59,584 nt of DNA from the NCBI GenBank assembly GCA_031378125.1, contig JANNDW010000237.1:1-59584 (forward strand), read 5' to 3'. Below the pieces are notes generated by a model that was not told the origin of the DNA, ran no database searches, and was given only the letters and a program-made list of their open reading frames with translations. Positions 19,421-27,950 of the stretch are shown one piece after another. The position numbers and the translations under genes were made by a program. The stretch is from LGRD01 sp031378125. Lineage in GTDB: Bacteria > Pseudomonadota > Gammaproteobacteria > Burkholderiales > Burkholderiaceae_C. Every line of letters starts with the position of its first letter. Within the stretch, counting starts at the first letter, position 1.

Positions 19421-19887
19421 GGCATTGGCACCGGTGTGTTCAGCACCACCGCCGCGCGCCCGTCGGCGAGAACGCGGCCCGCATGATGCACGGCAAACGC
19501 GTACAGGATCTGGCGCTCGTCACCGGCTTGCCGGGTGGCTTCGATGCGCAGCTCGTCGGGCTGGGCCGCGGGCAAGTCGTGCAGCGTCAGCACATGCAGC
19601 TGCGTGCCGCGCACGCTGGCCAGGTAGCCGGCGCGGATGTCCTGGCCGGCCGCCCGGCCGATCAGTGCGCCATGCAAGGCCATCGCCTGCGCGGCGTATT
19701 CGATCAGCGTGCAACTAAGCAGGCCGCCGCGGGTGCGCAGCGGGTGGTGGGCGTCGCGGTGGTTGTGCGCGCCGCAGACGATGTGTTGCACGTCCCACTC
19801 CTCAAGACGCGACAGCAGGCACATCGCACCGCTGTGCGGAACCAGCCGCGCGATGCCTTCCCGGTCGAGCGTGCCGGCAGGGCTCAT
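19417..19887 (-). CDS. Hotdog-fold 3-hydroxyacyl-ACP dehydratase, type A
   Basis: A 156-residue hotdog protein with LVPHSGAMCLLSRL (candidate catalytic His18) and TLIEYAAQAMALHG (candidate Glu62), the arrangement of dehydratases in aryl polyene clusters. It would dehydrate the 3-hydroxyacyl-ACP to a conjugated double bond. Start at the ATG overlapping the stop of the chain-length-factor-like gene (ATGA); an upstream extension would lie inside that gene. The second hotdog gene of the cluster (27620-27937) has a different motif layout. Confidence 0.85.
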   Translation of the reverse strand: MSPAGTLDREGIARLVPHSGAMCLLSRLEEWDVQHIVCGAHNHRDAHHPLRTRGGLLSCTLIEYAAQAMALHGALIGRAAGQDIRAGYLASVRGTQLHVLTLHDLPAAQPDELRIEATRQAGDERQILYAFAVHHAGRVLADGRAAVVLNTPVPMP

Positions 19888-20693
19888 CGCGCCTCGCTGC
19901 TCACGTCCAGCTGAAGCCTGAGCGTGGGCAGGTAGTCGATGACCAGCGTCCGCCGCCCAGGCTCGCGCGCCAGCGCCTGCAACAGCGGCAGCGCGCGCGC
20001 CGCGGGCGTGCTGGCGCGCAACGACTCGAGCGACGGGTCGTCGCACACGCTGAACGGCCCGGCTTCGCTCGAGTGAACCAGCGCAATGCGCAGCGCCGCC
20101 AGCGATTGCGCCGAGGCCTCGGGCGTCAGGACGAGGGCCAGGCCGAAGCTGTCGGCCAACGGCCGCTTGGCGTGCAAGGGCTCGGGATAGGGGGTGTCGC
20201 TGGCAACCAGAAGCACCGGCACCTTCAGCGACAAAACCTTTGAGCCGGCCTCGATCAAACCGGCCGCGAAGCCCGCGTTGAAGGCGCACAAGCTGGTCGA
20301 AGGCGCCCGGCTCGCCACGGCAATGTGCCAATAGCCCGCAGGCGCGTTGTGCACCGAATTGGCAAACCGCGTCGGCGAGATGAGCCGGTTGTCGCTGGCC
20401 AGCGTTTCGCAGATGGAGTGGCAGTTCACACCCTCGCCGCTGGACGAGGTGAACACGCTGGCCAGCGCCTGCGGGTCCATCTGGCCCAGGGTCACGGCCT
20501 CGTCGGCGACGGCCATCGCCACCTTGATGGCGTCTCCGGCGCGGCGCCGCTCCGCGGGCGGCAGGCGCAGCGGCGAGGGCACCTGCGTTCGTCTGGCGGT
20601 GTGCGCCTGGGTCCCGCGCAACACGGCCTGCGCCGCATCCCAGGAGTCCAGTCCCGGCCCCAGCAAACCGACACTGCGCACGAACACCTTCAT
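19884..20693 (-). CDS. Ketosynthase-like chain length factor
   Basis: A 269-residue protein, much shorter than a full ketosynthase, with the ketosynthase-like segment TSLCAFNAGFAAGLIEAGSKVL. No HGTAT-type histidine motif and no GHxxGAxG motif are present, so it should not condense by itself. Such proteins partner with a true ketosynthase in aryl polyene systems and influence chain length. It sits between the ketosynthase at 20690-21871 and the dehydratase, with 4-base overlaps on both sides, consistent with a stoichiometric heterodimer. Confidence 0.85.
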   Translation of the reverse strand: MKVFVRSVGLLGPGLDSWDAAQAVLRGTQAHTARRTQVPSPLRLPPAERRRAGDAIKVAMAVADEAVTLGQMDPQALASVFTSSSGEGVNCHSICETLASDNRLISPTRFANSVHNAPAGYWHIAVASRAPSTSLCAFNAGFAAGLIEAGSKVLSLKVPVLLVASDTPYPEPLHAKRPLADSFGLALVLTPEASAQSLAALRIALVHSSEAGPFSVCDDPSLESLRASTPAARALPLLQALAREPGRRTLVIDYLPTLRLQLDVSSEAR

Positions 20694-21871
20694 CGTGCGC
20701 TGCCCAGAATCAAGCTGGCGTTGGAGCCGCCGAAACCGAAGGAATTGCTCAGCACGGTGCGCAACGGGACACGGCGGCTGCTGCGCACGTAGTCGGCTTG
20801 CAGGGTCGGGTCGGGTGTTTGCAGATTGAGGCCCCCGGGCAGCAGCCCGTCGCGCAGACACAGCAGGCTGATGGCCGCCTCGACAGCGCCGGCCGCACCG
20901 AGCGTGTGGCCTGTGGCTCCCTTGGTGGAACTGCAAGCGGTGCGGTTGCCAAACACGGCAGCCACCGCACGGTCTTCAGCCGAGTCGTTGCTCGGCGTGG
21001 CGGTGCCATGCAGGTTGATGTAGTCGATGTCTTCAGGCTTCACACCGGCATCGCGCAGCGCGGCCCGCATGGCTTCGATCGCGCCAATACCTTGCGGGTG
21101 CGGCGTGCTCATGTGGTGGCCATCGTTGCTTTCACCCATGCCCAGCAGCCAACCCTGGGGCGCCTGGCAGTCACGTTCGAGCAGCGCAAACGCGGCGGCT
21201 TCGCCAATCGACAGGCCACAGCGCTGTGCGTCCCAAGGCCGGCAGATCTCGGGCGACAGCAACTCCAGCGCATTGAAGCCGTAGAGCGTGGTCAGGCACA
21301 GGCTGTCCACCCCGCCGACCAGCGCCGCGTCGACCAGCCCGGCCTCGATCAGGCGGGCCGCGCTGCCGAACACCTTGGCGCTCGACGAGCACGCGGTCGA
21401 CACCACCCAGCTCGGCCCTTGCAGCCCCAGCGCCCGCACCGCGAAAGCGCCCAGGGAAAACGTGTTCTGGGTTTGTTCGTAGTGAAAGTCAGCCGGCAGT
21501 GCGCCGCCGCGCGCGCGCCTGCGGTAGGCCAGTTCGGTTTGCAGCAGACCGGAGGTGCTGGTGCCCAGCAGCACCGCCACGCGGTGCGCACCCCAGCGCT
21601 TGCGGGCGGCATGCACCGCATCGGCAAAACCGTCGGTCTGCAAACCCAACCAGGCCAGGCGGTTGTTGCGGCAGTCGAACTCATCCATGCCCGCGGGCAG
21701 GCTCACGTCGTCGAGCCCCGGCGCCACACCCAGCCAAGTGGGCAGGTCCACGTCCAGAAAGCGCGTCTGGGACAGGCCGGATCGGTCGGCCCGCAGCGCC
21801 TGCAGCGTCGGCGCCCGCCCGGCTCCGAGTGCGCTGGTGATGGTGTAGTGGCTGATGGCCAGCGGTGTCAT
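20690..21871 (-). CDS. Beta-ketoacyl-ACP synthase 2 of the polyene cluster
   Basis: A 393-residue condensing enzyme with Cys161 (VSTACSSSAKVF), His288 (NLHGTAT) and His322 (GHTLGAAG), and NSFGFGGSNASLIL at the end. All catalytic residues are intact. Coupled by ATGA overlaps to the methyltransferase before and the chain-length-factor-like gene after it, it probably forms the main elongating pair with the latter. It differs strongly from the ketosynthase at 15147-16352, so they are not recent copies. Confidence 0.93.
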   Translation of the reverse strand: MTPLAISHYTITSALGAGRAPTLQALRADRSGLSQTRFLDVDLPTWLGVAPGLDDVSLPAGMDEFDCRNNRLAWLGLQTDGFADAVHAARKRWGAHRVAVLLGTSTSGLLQTELAYRRRARGGALPADFHYEQTQNTFSLGAFAVRALGLQGPSWVVSTACSSSAKVFGSAARLIEAGLVDAALVGGVDSLCLTTLYGFNALELLSPEICRPWDAQRCGLSIGEAAAFALLERDCQAPQGWLLGMGESNDGHHMSTPHPQGIGAIEAMRAALRDAGVKPEDIDYINLHGTATPSNDSAEDRAVAAVFGNRTACSSTKGATGHTLGAAGAVEAAISLLCLRDGLLPGGLNLQTPDPTLQADYVRSSRRVPLRTVLSNSFGFGGSNASLILGSAR

Positions 21872-22644
21872 CGGGTCTCCTCCGTGGGAGCGTGCCGCGC
21901 GGGTTCCGCCAAGGCCGGCGCGTGCGACGCGTCGGCGGCGACCCTGGCCACCAGCAGCACGTTGGCAAACGGCGTGCCCTGGCTCATCGGCCGGCTCTCC
22001 ACCTCGAAGCCCAGCACGCGCAGCCTGGCGATCCACTGCGGCAGCGGGCGGCCGAACTGCGGTGTCATGGGGTGCCCGCGCACCAGGGTCACGATGCGGT
22101 CCACCCATTGGCTGACGAGGAAACGCCGCCGCGATTGCGCGTCACCCACCCGCAGCAGCAGCCGCCCGCCAGGCGCGAGCGCCGCCCGCACGCGCGCCAG
22201 AACATCGTCCTGCTCGGCCACGCTGATGTAGTGCAGCACGTCGAGAATGACCACCGTGTCGGCGCCTGCGAACGGGGCGTGCCGCATGTCGCCACAAATA
22301 AGGCGGGTTGAAGCGCCGAGCGCGGCTTGGGCTCGGTCAATGTCTCGTTGCATCAGGTCAATGCCGGTGACGGTGACGCCCACCGGCGCAGCCGCCCACT
22401 CTGGCGGCCAGCGGCCGCTGCGCGCCAGTTGCTCCGCGGCCCGCAGCAGGCTGGCGAGAAGCCCCTGCCCGCAGCCGATGTCGAGCACGCGCGCGTGCGG
22501 CGGCATCAGCCCGTGGCGCAGCAGATGTTGGAACACCGGGTCGATGCTGAGCTTGCCGCGCGCGTGATACCACGCGAAGCGGCCGGCACGGCGGTAAGGC
22601 GCGCTGGCCAGGCCGACCAGCGATGTCCAGGCTGCGGCCGTCAT
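21868..22644 (-). CDS. SAM-dependent methyltransferase of the polyene cluster
   Basis: A 258-residue class I methyltransferase with VLDIGCGQGLL (motif I, about 53-63), VTGIDLMQRDI and VVILDVLHYI. No family-specific substrate motif was recognised. It overlaps the ketosynthase and deacetylase genes by four bases each. It may O- or C-methylate the aryl head group or the polyene; the other methyltransferase (30494-31267) is UbiE-like and not closely similar. Confidence 0.85.
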   Translation of the reverse strand: MTAAAWTSLVGLASAPYRRAGRFAWYHARGKLSIDPVFQHLLRHGLMPPHARVLDIGCGQGLLASLLRAAEQLARSGRWPPEWAAAPVGVTVTGIDLMQRDIDRAQAALGASTRLICGDMRHAPFAGADTVVILDVLHYISVAEQDDVLARVRAALAPGGRLLLRVGDAQSRRRFLVSQWVDRIVTLVRGHPMTPQFGRPLPQWIARLRVLGFEVESRPMSQGTPFANVLLVARVAADASHAPALAEPARHAPTEETR

Positions 22645-23489
22645 GCGGCGTTCTCTGGGCGCACCGCTTCGGGCAGCGTCACCGCGCGCAGGCCGTGTTG
22701 CTCAAAGCGCTTCAGCAACTCGGGCAGCACCTGCAGCAGCACCGGCTGGCCGTTCGGCGCGCGCGCGGCGTTGCCGTCGTGCAGCAGCAAAATGTCGCCG
22801 GCGGCGAGGCCCCGCGTCAACTTGTCGAGCACCCGCATCGGCTGGCGCTGCACCGTGTCGAAGCCGCGCCGCGTCCAGCTCACGAGCCGCAGGTTCATGC
22901 GCTGCAGCACCGGCGCGAGCAAGGGGTTGCGCAGCCCGGCCGGCGCGCGAAAGAAGCGCGGCAGTTCGCCGGTGATGTCGGCCAGCGTGTCCTGGGCGCG
23001 GCCGATCTCGCGCGCAAACCCGCGCATGCCGAGAAACGCAAAGTTGTGCGCATGCCGATGGGTGTGGTTCTGCACACTGTGACCGCGGCGGGTGATTTCA
23101 CGGCACAGGGCGGGGTGCTGGTGTGCGCTCTGGGCGATGCAGAAAAACGTGGCGCGTGCCTTGTGCGCGTCCAGCACATCCAGCACCCAAGGCGTGACGG
23201 CCGGGTCGGGCCCGTCGTCGATGGTGATCGACACCTCCTGGCGCGCCGCCGAATCAGCCGGCAGCCGCAGCAGGTTGTCGCCCAGCCATGTCGAGCGCGG
23301 CCACAGGGCGGTGGCCACGAGCACCGCGTGATTCAAGCCGACGCCGCCCACGACCCAGGGCCACAGCGCCGGAGCCTGCGCGACGGCCAGGCCCGCCCCG
23401 AGATGGCAGGCGACGCTGGCCTTGACGAGAAACGGCGGGCGCCAGGCGCTCGCGGCCGAAGCGGGCAGTGGGGGCGGTTGAGGTTGCAT
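22641..23489 (-). CDS. NodB-type polysaccharide deacetylase family protein
   Basis: A 282-residue protein with a membrane-anchoring N terminus and a NodB domain: SITIDDGPDP (catalytic Asp91/Asp92), HTHRH (metal His142 and His146), FFRAPAG and LLHDGN. All expected motifs of this metal-dependent deacetylase family are present. Its position inside the operon, four bases overlapping the methyltransferase, suggests it acts on an acetylated sugar linked to the product or carrier lipid. It begins 92 bases after the exporter gene, the only sizeable gap in the operon. Confidence 0.88.
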   Translation of the reverse strand: MQPQPPPLPASAASAWRPPFLVKASVACHLGAGLAVAQAPALWPWVVGGVGLNHAVLVATALWPRSTWLGDNLLRLPADSAARQEVSITIDDGPDPAVTPWVLDVLDAHKARATFFCIAQSAHQHPALCREITRRGHSVQNHTHRHAHNFAFLGMRGFAREIGRAQDTLADITGELPRFFRAPAGLRNPLLAPVLQRMNLRLVSWTRRGFDTVQRQPMRVLDKLTRGLAAGDILLLHDGNAARAPNGQPVLLQVLPELLKRFEQHGLRAVTLPEAVRPENAA

Positions 23490-23581
23490 TCAGAGAAGTG
23501 CCGCGGTCGGTGCCTGGACAATGCGGGCCCGGGTTTACCGAACCAGGGCCGTCGGAGATTTTCCCATAGCGGCCGGGTTGC

Positions 23582-25948
23582 TCAATCCCGGGATGGTCTT
23601 ATGAAGGCCGCCGACAGCACCAGGCACAACAACGCACCCGGGGCCACCACCTGGCCGATGGCATGCAGGGCCGGAATGCCAGACCCGGCCAGCAGCCCGA
23701 ACGAGAGCACCGTGGTCAGGTTGGCCAGCGCCAGCGAGGCCAGCGTGTCTTCGTCGGCATGGCCCTGGTGGCGCAGGTGGTCGAAGAACAGCGCGTAGTT
23801 GGAGCCGATGGCCACCATCAGCAAAAAGCCGACCAGGTGCAGGATGCCCAGGGCAGCCCCGCTGGCGGCCAGCCCGGCCAGCACGATCAGCACTGCCGCC
23901 GCGAGCGGCTGGCTCAGGCGCCACAAGCGGCGCGCCGAGCGCAGGTGAAACGCCAGCAGCGCGCACACGGCCAGCGCACCGAGCAGGGCTTGCAGCATGG
24001 CTTCGCGCAGATAGCGCGAGTACATGGCGCCGAGTTCGCCGCCGATGTCGACGACCCGCGCCCCGGGCAGATCGGCCAGTGCGGCGCGCACCTTGCCGGC
24101 ATCGACACCCTTTGAATCCGCCTGCAGCGTGAGCAACGCGCGCCACGGACGGTCTTTGGTCCCGGGGACCAGCAGCGCGTCGATCGCACCGGCCAGGGGC
24201 GTGGCCTGAAGCGCGGCGCGGTCCAGCAGGGCTTGGGTGCGGGCCGACTGCACATCGGTGATGAAGGCACCCAGGCGCTCGGCTTTCAGCGGGCCCTGCG
24301 CGGTGGCCTGTGCGAGCGCGGTGGTCAGCGTCGTTGTGTCGGGCAGGCTGGCGCGCCGCCGGGCCTGCGTGGCCGGGCTGGGCAGCATGCGGGCCGGCGA
24401 GTCATAACCCAGTAGCAGGCCCTGCGCAACCAAGGCATCCAGCCGTTGGCCGGCCTGCTCGGCCAGCGCCAACACCTTCGCTTCGTCGGGCGCAGAGACA
24501 GCCACCAGCGCACCGCTCTCGGGCGCGCCCAGGTCGGCGCGCAGTTCCGCGTCCAGTTGCAACTCCGCAGGGCTGATCGGGCTGAGGGAGCTCAGGTCGC
24601 CGCGCCAGGGCGATGGCAGCAGGACCAGTGCGATCAGCGCCACCAGCGTGAACAGCCAAAGCGTCCAGCGCGCTCCGATGTGGCCCAGCGCGGCGGCCGC
24701 TTTGGCCATCCACCGGCCCAGCCGCCGCCGCATGCCTTCACCCGGCGCGCCGTCGGGGGCCAGCGTGGGGAATACATAGCGCGTGGTCAGCGCCGCGGCG
24801 GCCAGCCCGGCCATTGAAAAAACCCCCAACTGCGCCAGCCCCGGGAAGCCAGAGAACACCAGCGCGGCAAAGCCGCACAGCGAGGTCCACAGCCCCAGCC
24901 GCACGGTGGGCCAGTGGCGTTCGATCCAGCGGTCGGCGCCGGTTCCCCCGCCCGGCGAGGGACGCGCCTGAATCAGGTAGTAGATGGCGTAGTCGACCGC
25001 CTCGCCGATCAGGGTGGTGCCAAAGCCCAGCGTGATGCCATGCACCTGGCCAAAACCCAGGCTCACCGCGGCAATGCCGGCCACCACGCCGGTGCCCACC
25101 GGCAGCAGGGCCGTGGCCAGCGCGCGCACCCCGCCGAAGGCCACCAGCAACAGGCCCACCATGATGACGCTGCCGGCGATGGCCAGCCGCTCGACTTCGG
25201 ATTTGATCTGGGCGCGCGAGCTGACCCCGAAGGTGCCCGCGCCGGACATCAGCAGGCTCAAGCCCTTGGCCGCATGCGGCTGGAAGCTGGCGTGAACCAG
25301 GGCCAGCGCGCGTTCCTGGCCGTCCAGGTCCGAGCCTTCGGCGCGGGTGGTTGCGACGATCACCGCGCGCGCAGCGCGGCGCGACACCCACACGCCGCCT
25401 TCACTGCGCGGCGCCTGGCTGGGCAGCATGGACTCGGCCATGCGCACCGTTTCACCGGTCGGGTCGCGCAGCAGCGTGGGCTTGACCATCGAGCCGGCCG
25501 GCGTGCCCAGCAAGGCCAGGGTCTCTTCGATGCCTGAACGCAGGCCATCGGCGGTGAAGCGCTGCGCGTCGACCGCCGGGCTGAGCAGGTAGCGGTGCTC
25601 GAACAGGAACGCACCGGCAGCCTGCCAGGCCGACGCATCGCCGTTGTTCACCGCATCGAATGCGCCGCTCTGCCGCAGCGTTTGCGCCAGTTGCAAGGAC
25701 GCTTCGCTGCGCGCTTCGGCCGAGCCGCCCTCGATGCCGATGAGCACCAGCTTGGCGGCGATGCCGGTGCGCAGCTGGTCCACCAGCACCGCTTGTTCGG
25801 CCGTGGGCGTGGAAGGCAGAAAGGCCGACAGGTCGGCCACGTAAGTGCTGCGCGCCGTGACCCACACGGCAGCGACGCCGCAGACCAGCCACACCGCCAG
25901 GGCGCGCCGGCGTTGCAGCAGGGTGGCCCCGGCCGTTAGGCGCTGCAT
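23582..25948 (-). CDS. MMPL/RND-type lipid exporter of the polyene cluster
   Basis: A 788-residue membrane protein with a first helix, a periplasmic domain, a six-helix block (including GTTLIGEAVDYAIYYLI), a second periplasmic domain and a final helical block (LMVAIGSNYALFFDHLRHQG). The size and the acidic residues in helix 4/10 equivalents fit the MMPL group that exports lipids and polyenes. It lies nine bases after the LolA-like gene. It most likely moves the finished lipid-linked polyene from the inner membrane. Confidence 0.9.
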   Translation of the reverse strand: MQRLTAGATLLQRRRALAVWLVCGVAAVWVTARSTYVADLSAFLPSTPTAEQAVLVDQLRTGIAAKLVLIGIEGGSAEARSEASLQLAQTLRQSGAFDAVNNGDASAWQAAGAFLFEHRYLLSPAVDAQRFTADGLRSGIEETLALLGTPAGSMVKPTLLRDPTGETVRMAESMLPSQAPRSEGGVWVSRRAARAVIVATTRAEGSDLDGQERALALVHASFQPHAAKGLSLLMSGAGTFGVSSRAQIKSEVERLAIAGSVIMVGLLLVAFGGVRALATALLPVGTGVVAGIAAVSLGFGQVHGITLGFGTTLIGEAVDYAIYYLIQARPSPGGGTGADRWIERHWPTVRLGLWTSLCGFAALVFSGFPGLAQLGVFSMAGLAAAALTTRYVFPTLAPDGAPGEGMRRRLGRWMAKAAAALGHIGARWTLWLFTLVALIALVLLPSPWRGDLSSLSPISPAELQLDAELRADLGAPESGALVAVSAPDEAKVLALAEQAGQRLDALVAQGLLLGYDSPARMLPSPATQARRRASLPDTTTLTTALAQATAQGPLKAERLGAFITDVQSARTQALLDRAALQATPLAGAIDALLVPGTKDRPWRALLTLQADSKGVDAGKVRAALADLPGARVVDIGGELGAMYSRYLREAMLQALLGALAVCALLAFHLRSARRLWRLSQPLAAAVLIVLAGLAASGAALGILHLVGFLLMVAIGSNYALFFDHLRHQGHADEDTLASLALANLTTVLSFGLLAGSGIPALHAIGQVVAPGALLCLVLSAAFIRPSRD

Positions 25949-25957
25949 CCGGGGCTG

Positions 25958-26611
25958 TCAGGGCGACGCGCTGGCCGGCCGGGCGGCCGGTCGAGCCACC
26001 GCGGTCATCGGGTCGATGCTCATCACCGAGCGGTCGCCATCGGGCAGGGCCACCAGAACCTCTCGCACCACACCGTGCTGGCCGGCCACCCGCACCGAGA
26101 TCACCTGCGAGCGCAAGCGCGCGTCGCGCGGCACCATTTCGAGCAGCCACAGTTGGGCGTTGCCCGACACGTTGATCTTGAAGTTGCGCTCCAGCGACTC
26201 GCGGTTGCCCGTCAACGTGCCGCGAATGGCTTCGACGATGACGGCAGCCTCCGGCGCCGAGTCGAGCGCCATCGTTCGGGAGCGGTTGCCCTGGCTCAAG
26301 GTCAGCGTGTTGCCGCTGATCGCGATGCGTTCGCGCCGCGGCTTGAGCGTCTCGCGCACAAAGGTGTCGGGGGCCTCGAAGCTCAGCGTGCCCGACGATT
26401 CGAGCGTTTGCTCCAGCATCGCCACCTGGCGCCGCTCGGTGAACGTGGCCTCGCCGGCCTTCACCTGCGCGAGGGTTTGCATCAGCTGCGCCAGGTCCAG
26501 GCCCTCGGCGCCAAAGCCTGCGGCAGGCCACCCCAAAGCGCAGGCCAGCGCGCAGGCCTGCGCGGCCCCGTGCTGCCAATCAAAGGACCACCGGCGTGGG
26601 GGAGTTTGCAT
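25958..26611 (-). CDS. LolA-like periplasmic carrier
   Basis: A 217-residue protein with an N-terminal signal-like segment (AAQACALACALGWPAAGFGA) and a LolA-type body: FTERRQVAMLEQTLESSGTLSFEAPDTFVRE, a motif usual in the LolA family of polyene clusters. Such proteins are thought to ferry the lipid product from the exporter to the outer membrane. The ATG at 26611 lies inside the end of the acyltransferase gene (32-base overlap), so translation is probably coupled. The start is the best in-frame ATG before the signal segment. Confidence 0.82.
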   Translation of the reverse strand: MQTPPRRWSFDWQHGAAQACALACALGWPAAGFGAEGLDLAQLMQTLAQVKAGEATFTERRQVAMLEQTLESSGTLSFEAPDTFVRETLKPRRERIAISGNTLTLSQGNRSRTMALDSAPEAAVIVEAIRGTLTGNRESLERNFKINVSGNAQLWLLEMVPRDARLRSQVISVRVAGQHGVVREVLVALPDGDRSVMSIDPMTAVARPAARPASASP

Positions 26612-27623
26612 CGTCGGCCCAAAAATCGAAGAAGTTGAACCAGTTGTAGGGCGCCTCAATGCACAGCGATTCGACAATCTGTACATAGCGTTCCATCGCG
26701 GCGTGAATTTGCTTGTCCATGTCGGTGCCGCTGCTGGCCGGACGCTGGCTGAAGTCGGCCAGCTCGATGAAGCGCAGCTCATAGTTTGCGCCGCCATGGT
26801 AAAGGCCGGCCATGAAAACCACCGGCCGCCGCAGCAATGCCGCCAACCGAAACGGGCCATCGGAAAAGCGCGCCGGCCGGCCCAGGAACGGCATCCACAG
26901 CGTGCGCGAACGTCCGGAGGGGCTGGGCAGCGTGCGGTCGGCCAGCAGCCCGGCGATGCCGCCTTGGTCGAGCCAGTCGCGCAAGCCCAGCATCGCGTCG
27001 ATGCGCCCCAGCGCGATCGTGTGCAGCTGGGTCTTGGGGGCGATCGCGGCCAAGGTGCTGTTGATCAACCTGGCGTTGTCTTCATACATCACCATCGCCA
27101 CCCGCACGCCCCGGCTCTGCCCCACCGATCGCAGGGCTTCGAAGCTGCCCAGGTGGGCTCCCACCATCAGCGCGCCTTTGCCGGCGGCCAGCGGCGCGTC
27201 CATCACCTCGATGCCATTCGTGCGCAACACCAGTTCATCGCAGCTTTCCTGCAGCAGATAGACGCGGTCCAGCACGGTCGCCGCAAATGTGTGGACGTGG
27301 CGGTAGATGTCGCGCCAGCCGACCGGCCGGCCCAGCGCGCGGGCCAGGTAGCGCGACGACTCGCGCCGAACCGAGCCGCCCAGCAGCAGGAAATACAGCG
27401 TGATGGGGTGCAGCACGCAGCGCGCCACCCGGCGCCCGGCCGTGAGCGCGATCCAGCGCATCAGGCGCAGCGTCCACAGGTTGCTGCGCTCCTGCCGATG
27501 CGTCCACTCGGGCGCGCCGCCGTCGCGCGGGCGCCCCACACCGTCGCCCGTCCCGTCGCTCGTCCTGTCGCTCGTCCCGTCGCCCGTTCCTTCGCTCGTT
27601 CCTTCGCTCGTCCGCGCGCTCAT
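26580..27623 (-). CDS. LpxL/HtrB-type acyltransferase with repeat-bearing N terminus
   Basis: A 347-residue protein of the lauroyl/myristoyl acyltransferase type: LMVGAHLGSFEALRSVG (HX4E-like H-LGSFE) and a helix near the N terminus (ITLYFLLLGG). The family acylates lipid A or related lipids using acyl-ACP. In aryl polyene systems related proteins join the polyene to the lipid anchor. Residues 5-28 are six copies of a tetrapeptide T-S/G-E/D-G from 12-bp DNA repeats. The ATG overlaps the stop of the hotdog gene (ATGA), which supports this start and hence translation of the repeats. Confidence 0.87.
   Translation of the reverse strand: MSARTSEGTSEGTGDGTSDRTSDGTGDGVGRPRDGGAPEWTHRQERSNLWTLRLMRWIALTAGRRVARCVLHPITLYFLLLGGSVRRESSRYLARALGRPVGWRDIYRHVHTFAATVLDRVYLLQESCDELVLRTNGIEVMDAPLAAGKGALMVGAHLGSFEALRSVGQSRGVRVAMVMYEDNARLINSTLAAIAPKTQLHTIALGRIDAMLGLRDWLDQGGIAGLLADRTLPSPSGRSRTLWMPFLGRPARFSDGPFRLAALLRRPVVFMAGLYHGGANYELRFIELADFSQRPASSGTDMDKQIHAAMERYVQIVESLCIEAPYNWFNFFDFWADDANSPTPVVL
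27541..27612 (-). repeat. In-frame 12-bp tandem repeat in the acyltransferase gene
   Basis: Six units of 12 bases (consensus CCGTCGCTCGTC on the plus strand) lie directly after the fourth codon of the acyltransferase. Length change by whole units would keep the frame. The encoded sequence is hydrophilic and precedes the conserved domain. Confidence 0.88.
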
Positions 27624-27937
27624 TGGGGGCGTGTCTCGCTGGCGGGCTCGAAGTGCCCGGACGCGGTGAGCCGCTCCCCCTGCCGGACATCAAAGTGCAC
27701 CCGGCCGTTGTTCGAGCGCAGGGCCAGGCTCAGCACCGCACCCGGCAGCACTGGCGCGAGAAACTTGGCGACGCCGATCCGCGGCCGGGGCCCGACCGCC
27801 GTGGCGAATTCGGGTTGGCGCAGAACCGCCTCGATCACCTCGGCCAGCAGCGCCACGCCGGGCAGCAGCGGGTTGCCCGGAAAATGGCCCTGGAACGCAG
27901 GGTGATCGGCGGGGAAGTGCAAGCTGACCATGGGCAT
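27620..27937 (-). CDS. Hotdog-fold dehydratase, type B (FabA/FabZ-like)
   Basis: A 105-residue single-hotdog protein with HPAFQGHFPGNPLLPGVALLAEVI, the FabZ-like signature with catalytic histidine at about His18. It is short against FabZ (about 145 residues). It could be a second dehydratase or an ACP-linked isomerase of the polyene pathway. Start at 27937 gives MPMVSLHFPAD; MVSLH at 27931 is also possible. It lies between the AMP ligase (13-base gap) and the acyltransferase (4-base overlap). Confidence 0.8.
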   Translation of the reverse strand: MPMVSLHFPADHPAFQGHFPGNPLLPGVALLAEVIEAVLRQPEFATAVGPRPRIGVAKFLAPVLPGAVLSLALRSNNGRVHFDVRQGERLTASGHFEPASETRPQ

Positions 27938-27950
27938 CGTGCGTTGGCGC

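Noticed and set aside
27541..27612. CRISPR-like array in the acyltransferase gene
   Set aside because: The 12-base units have no spacers and lie in frame within a coding region.
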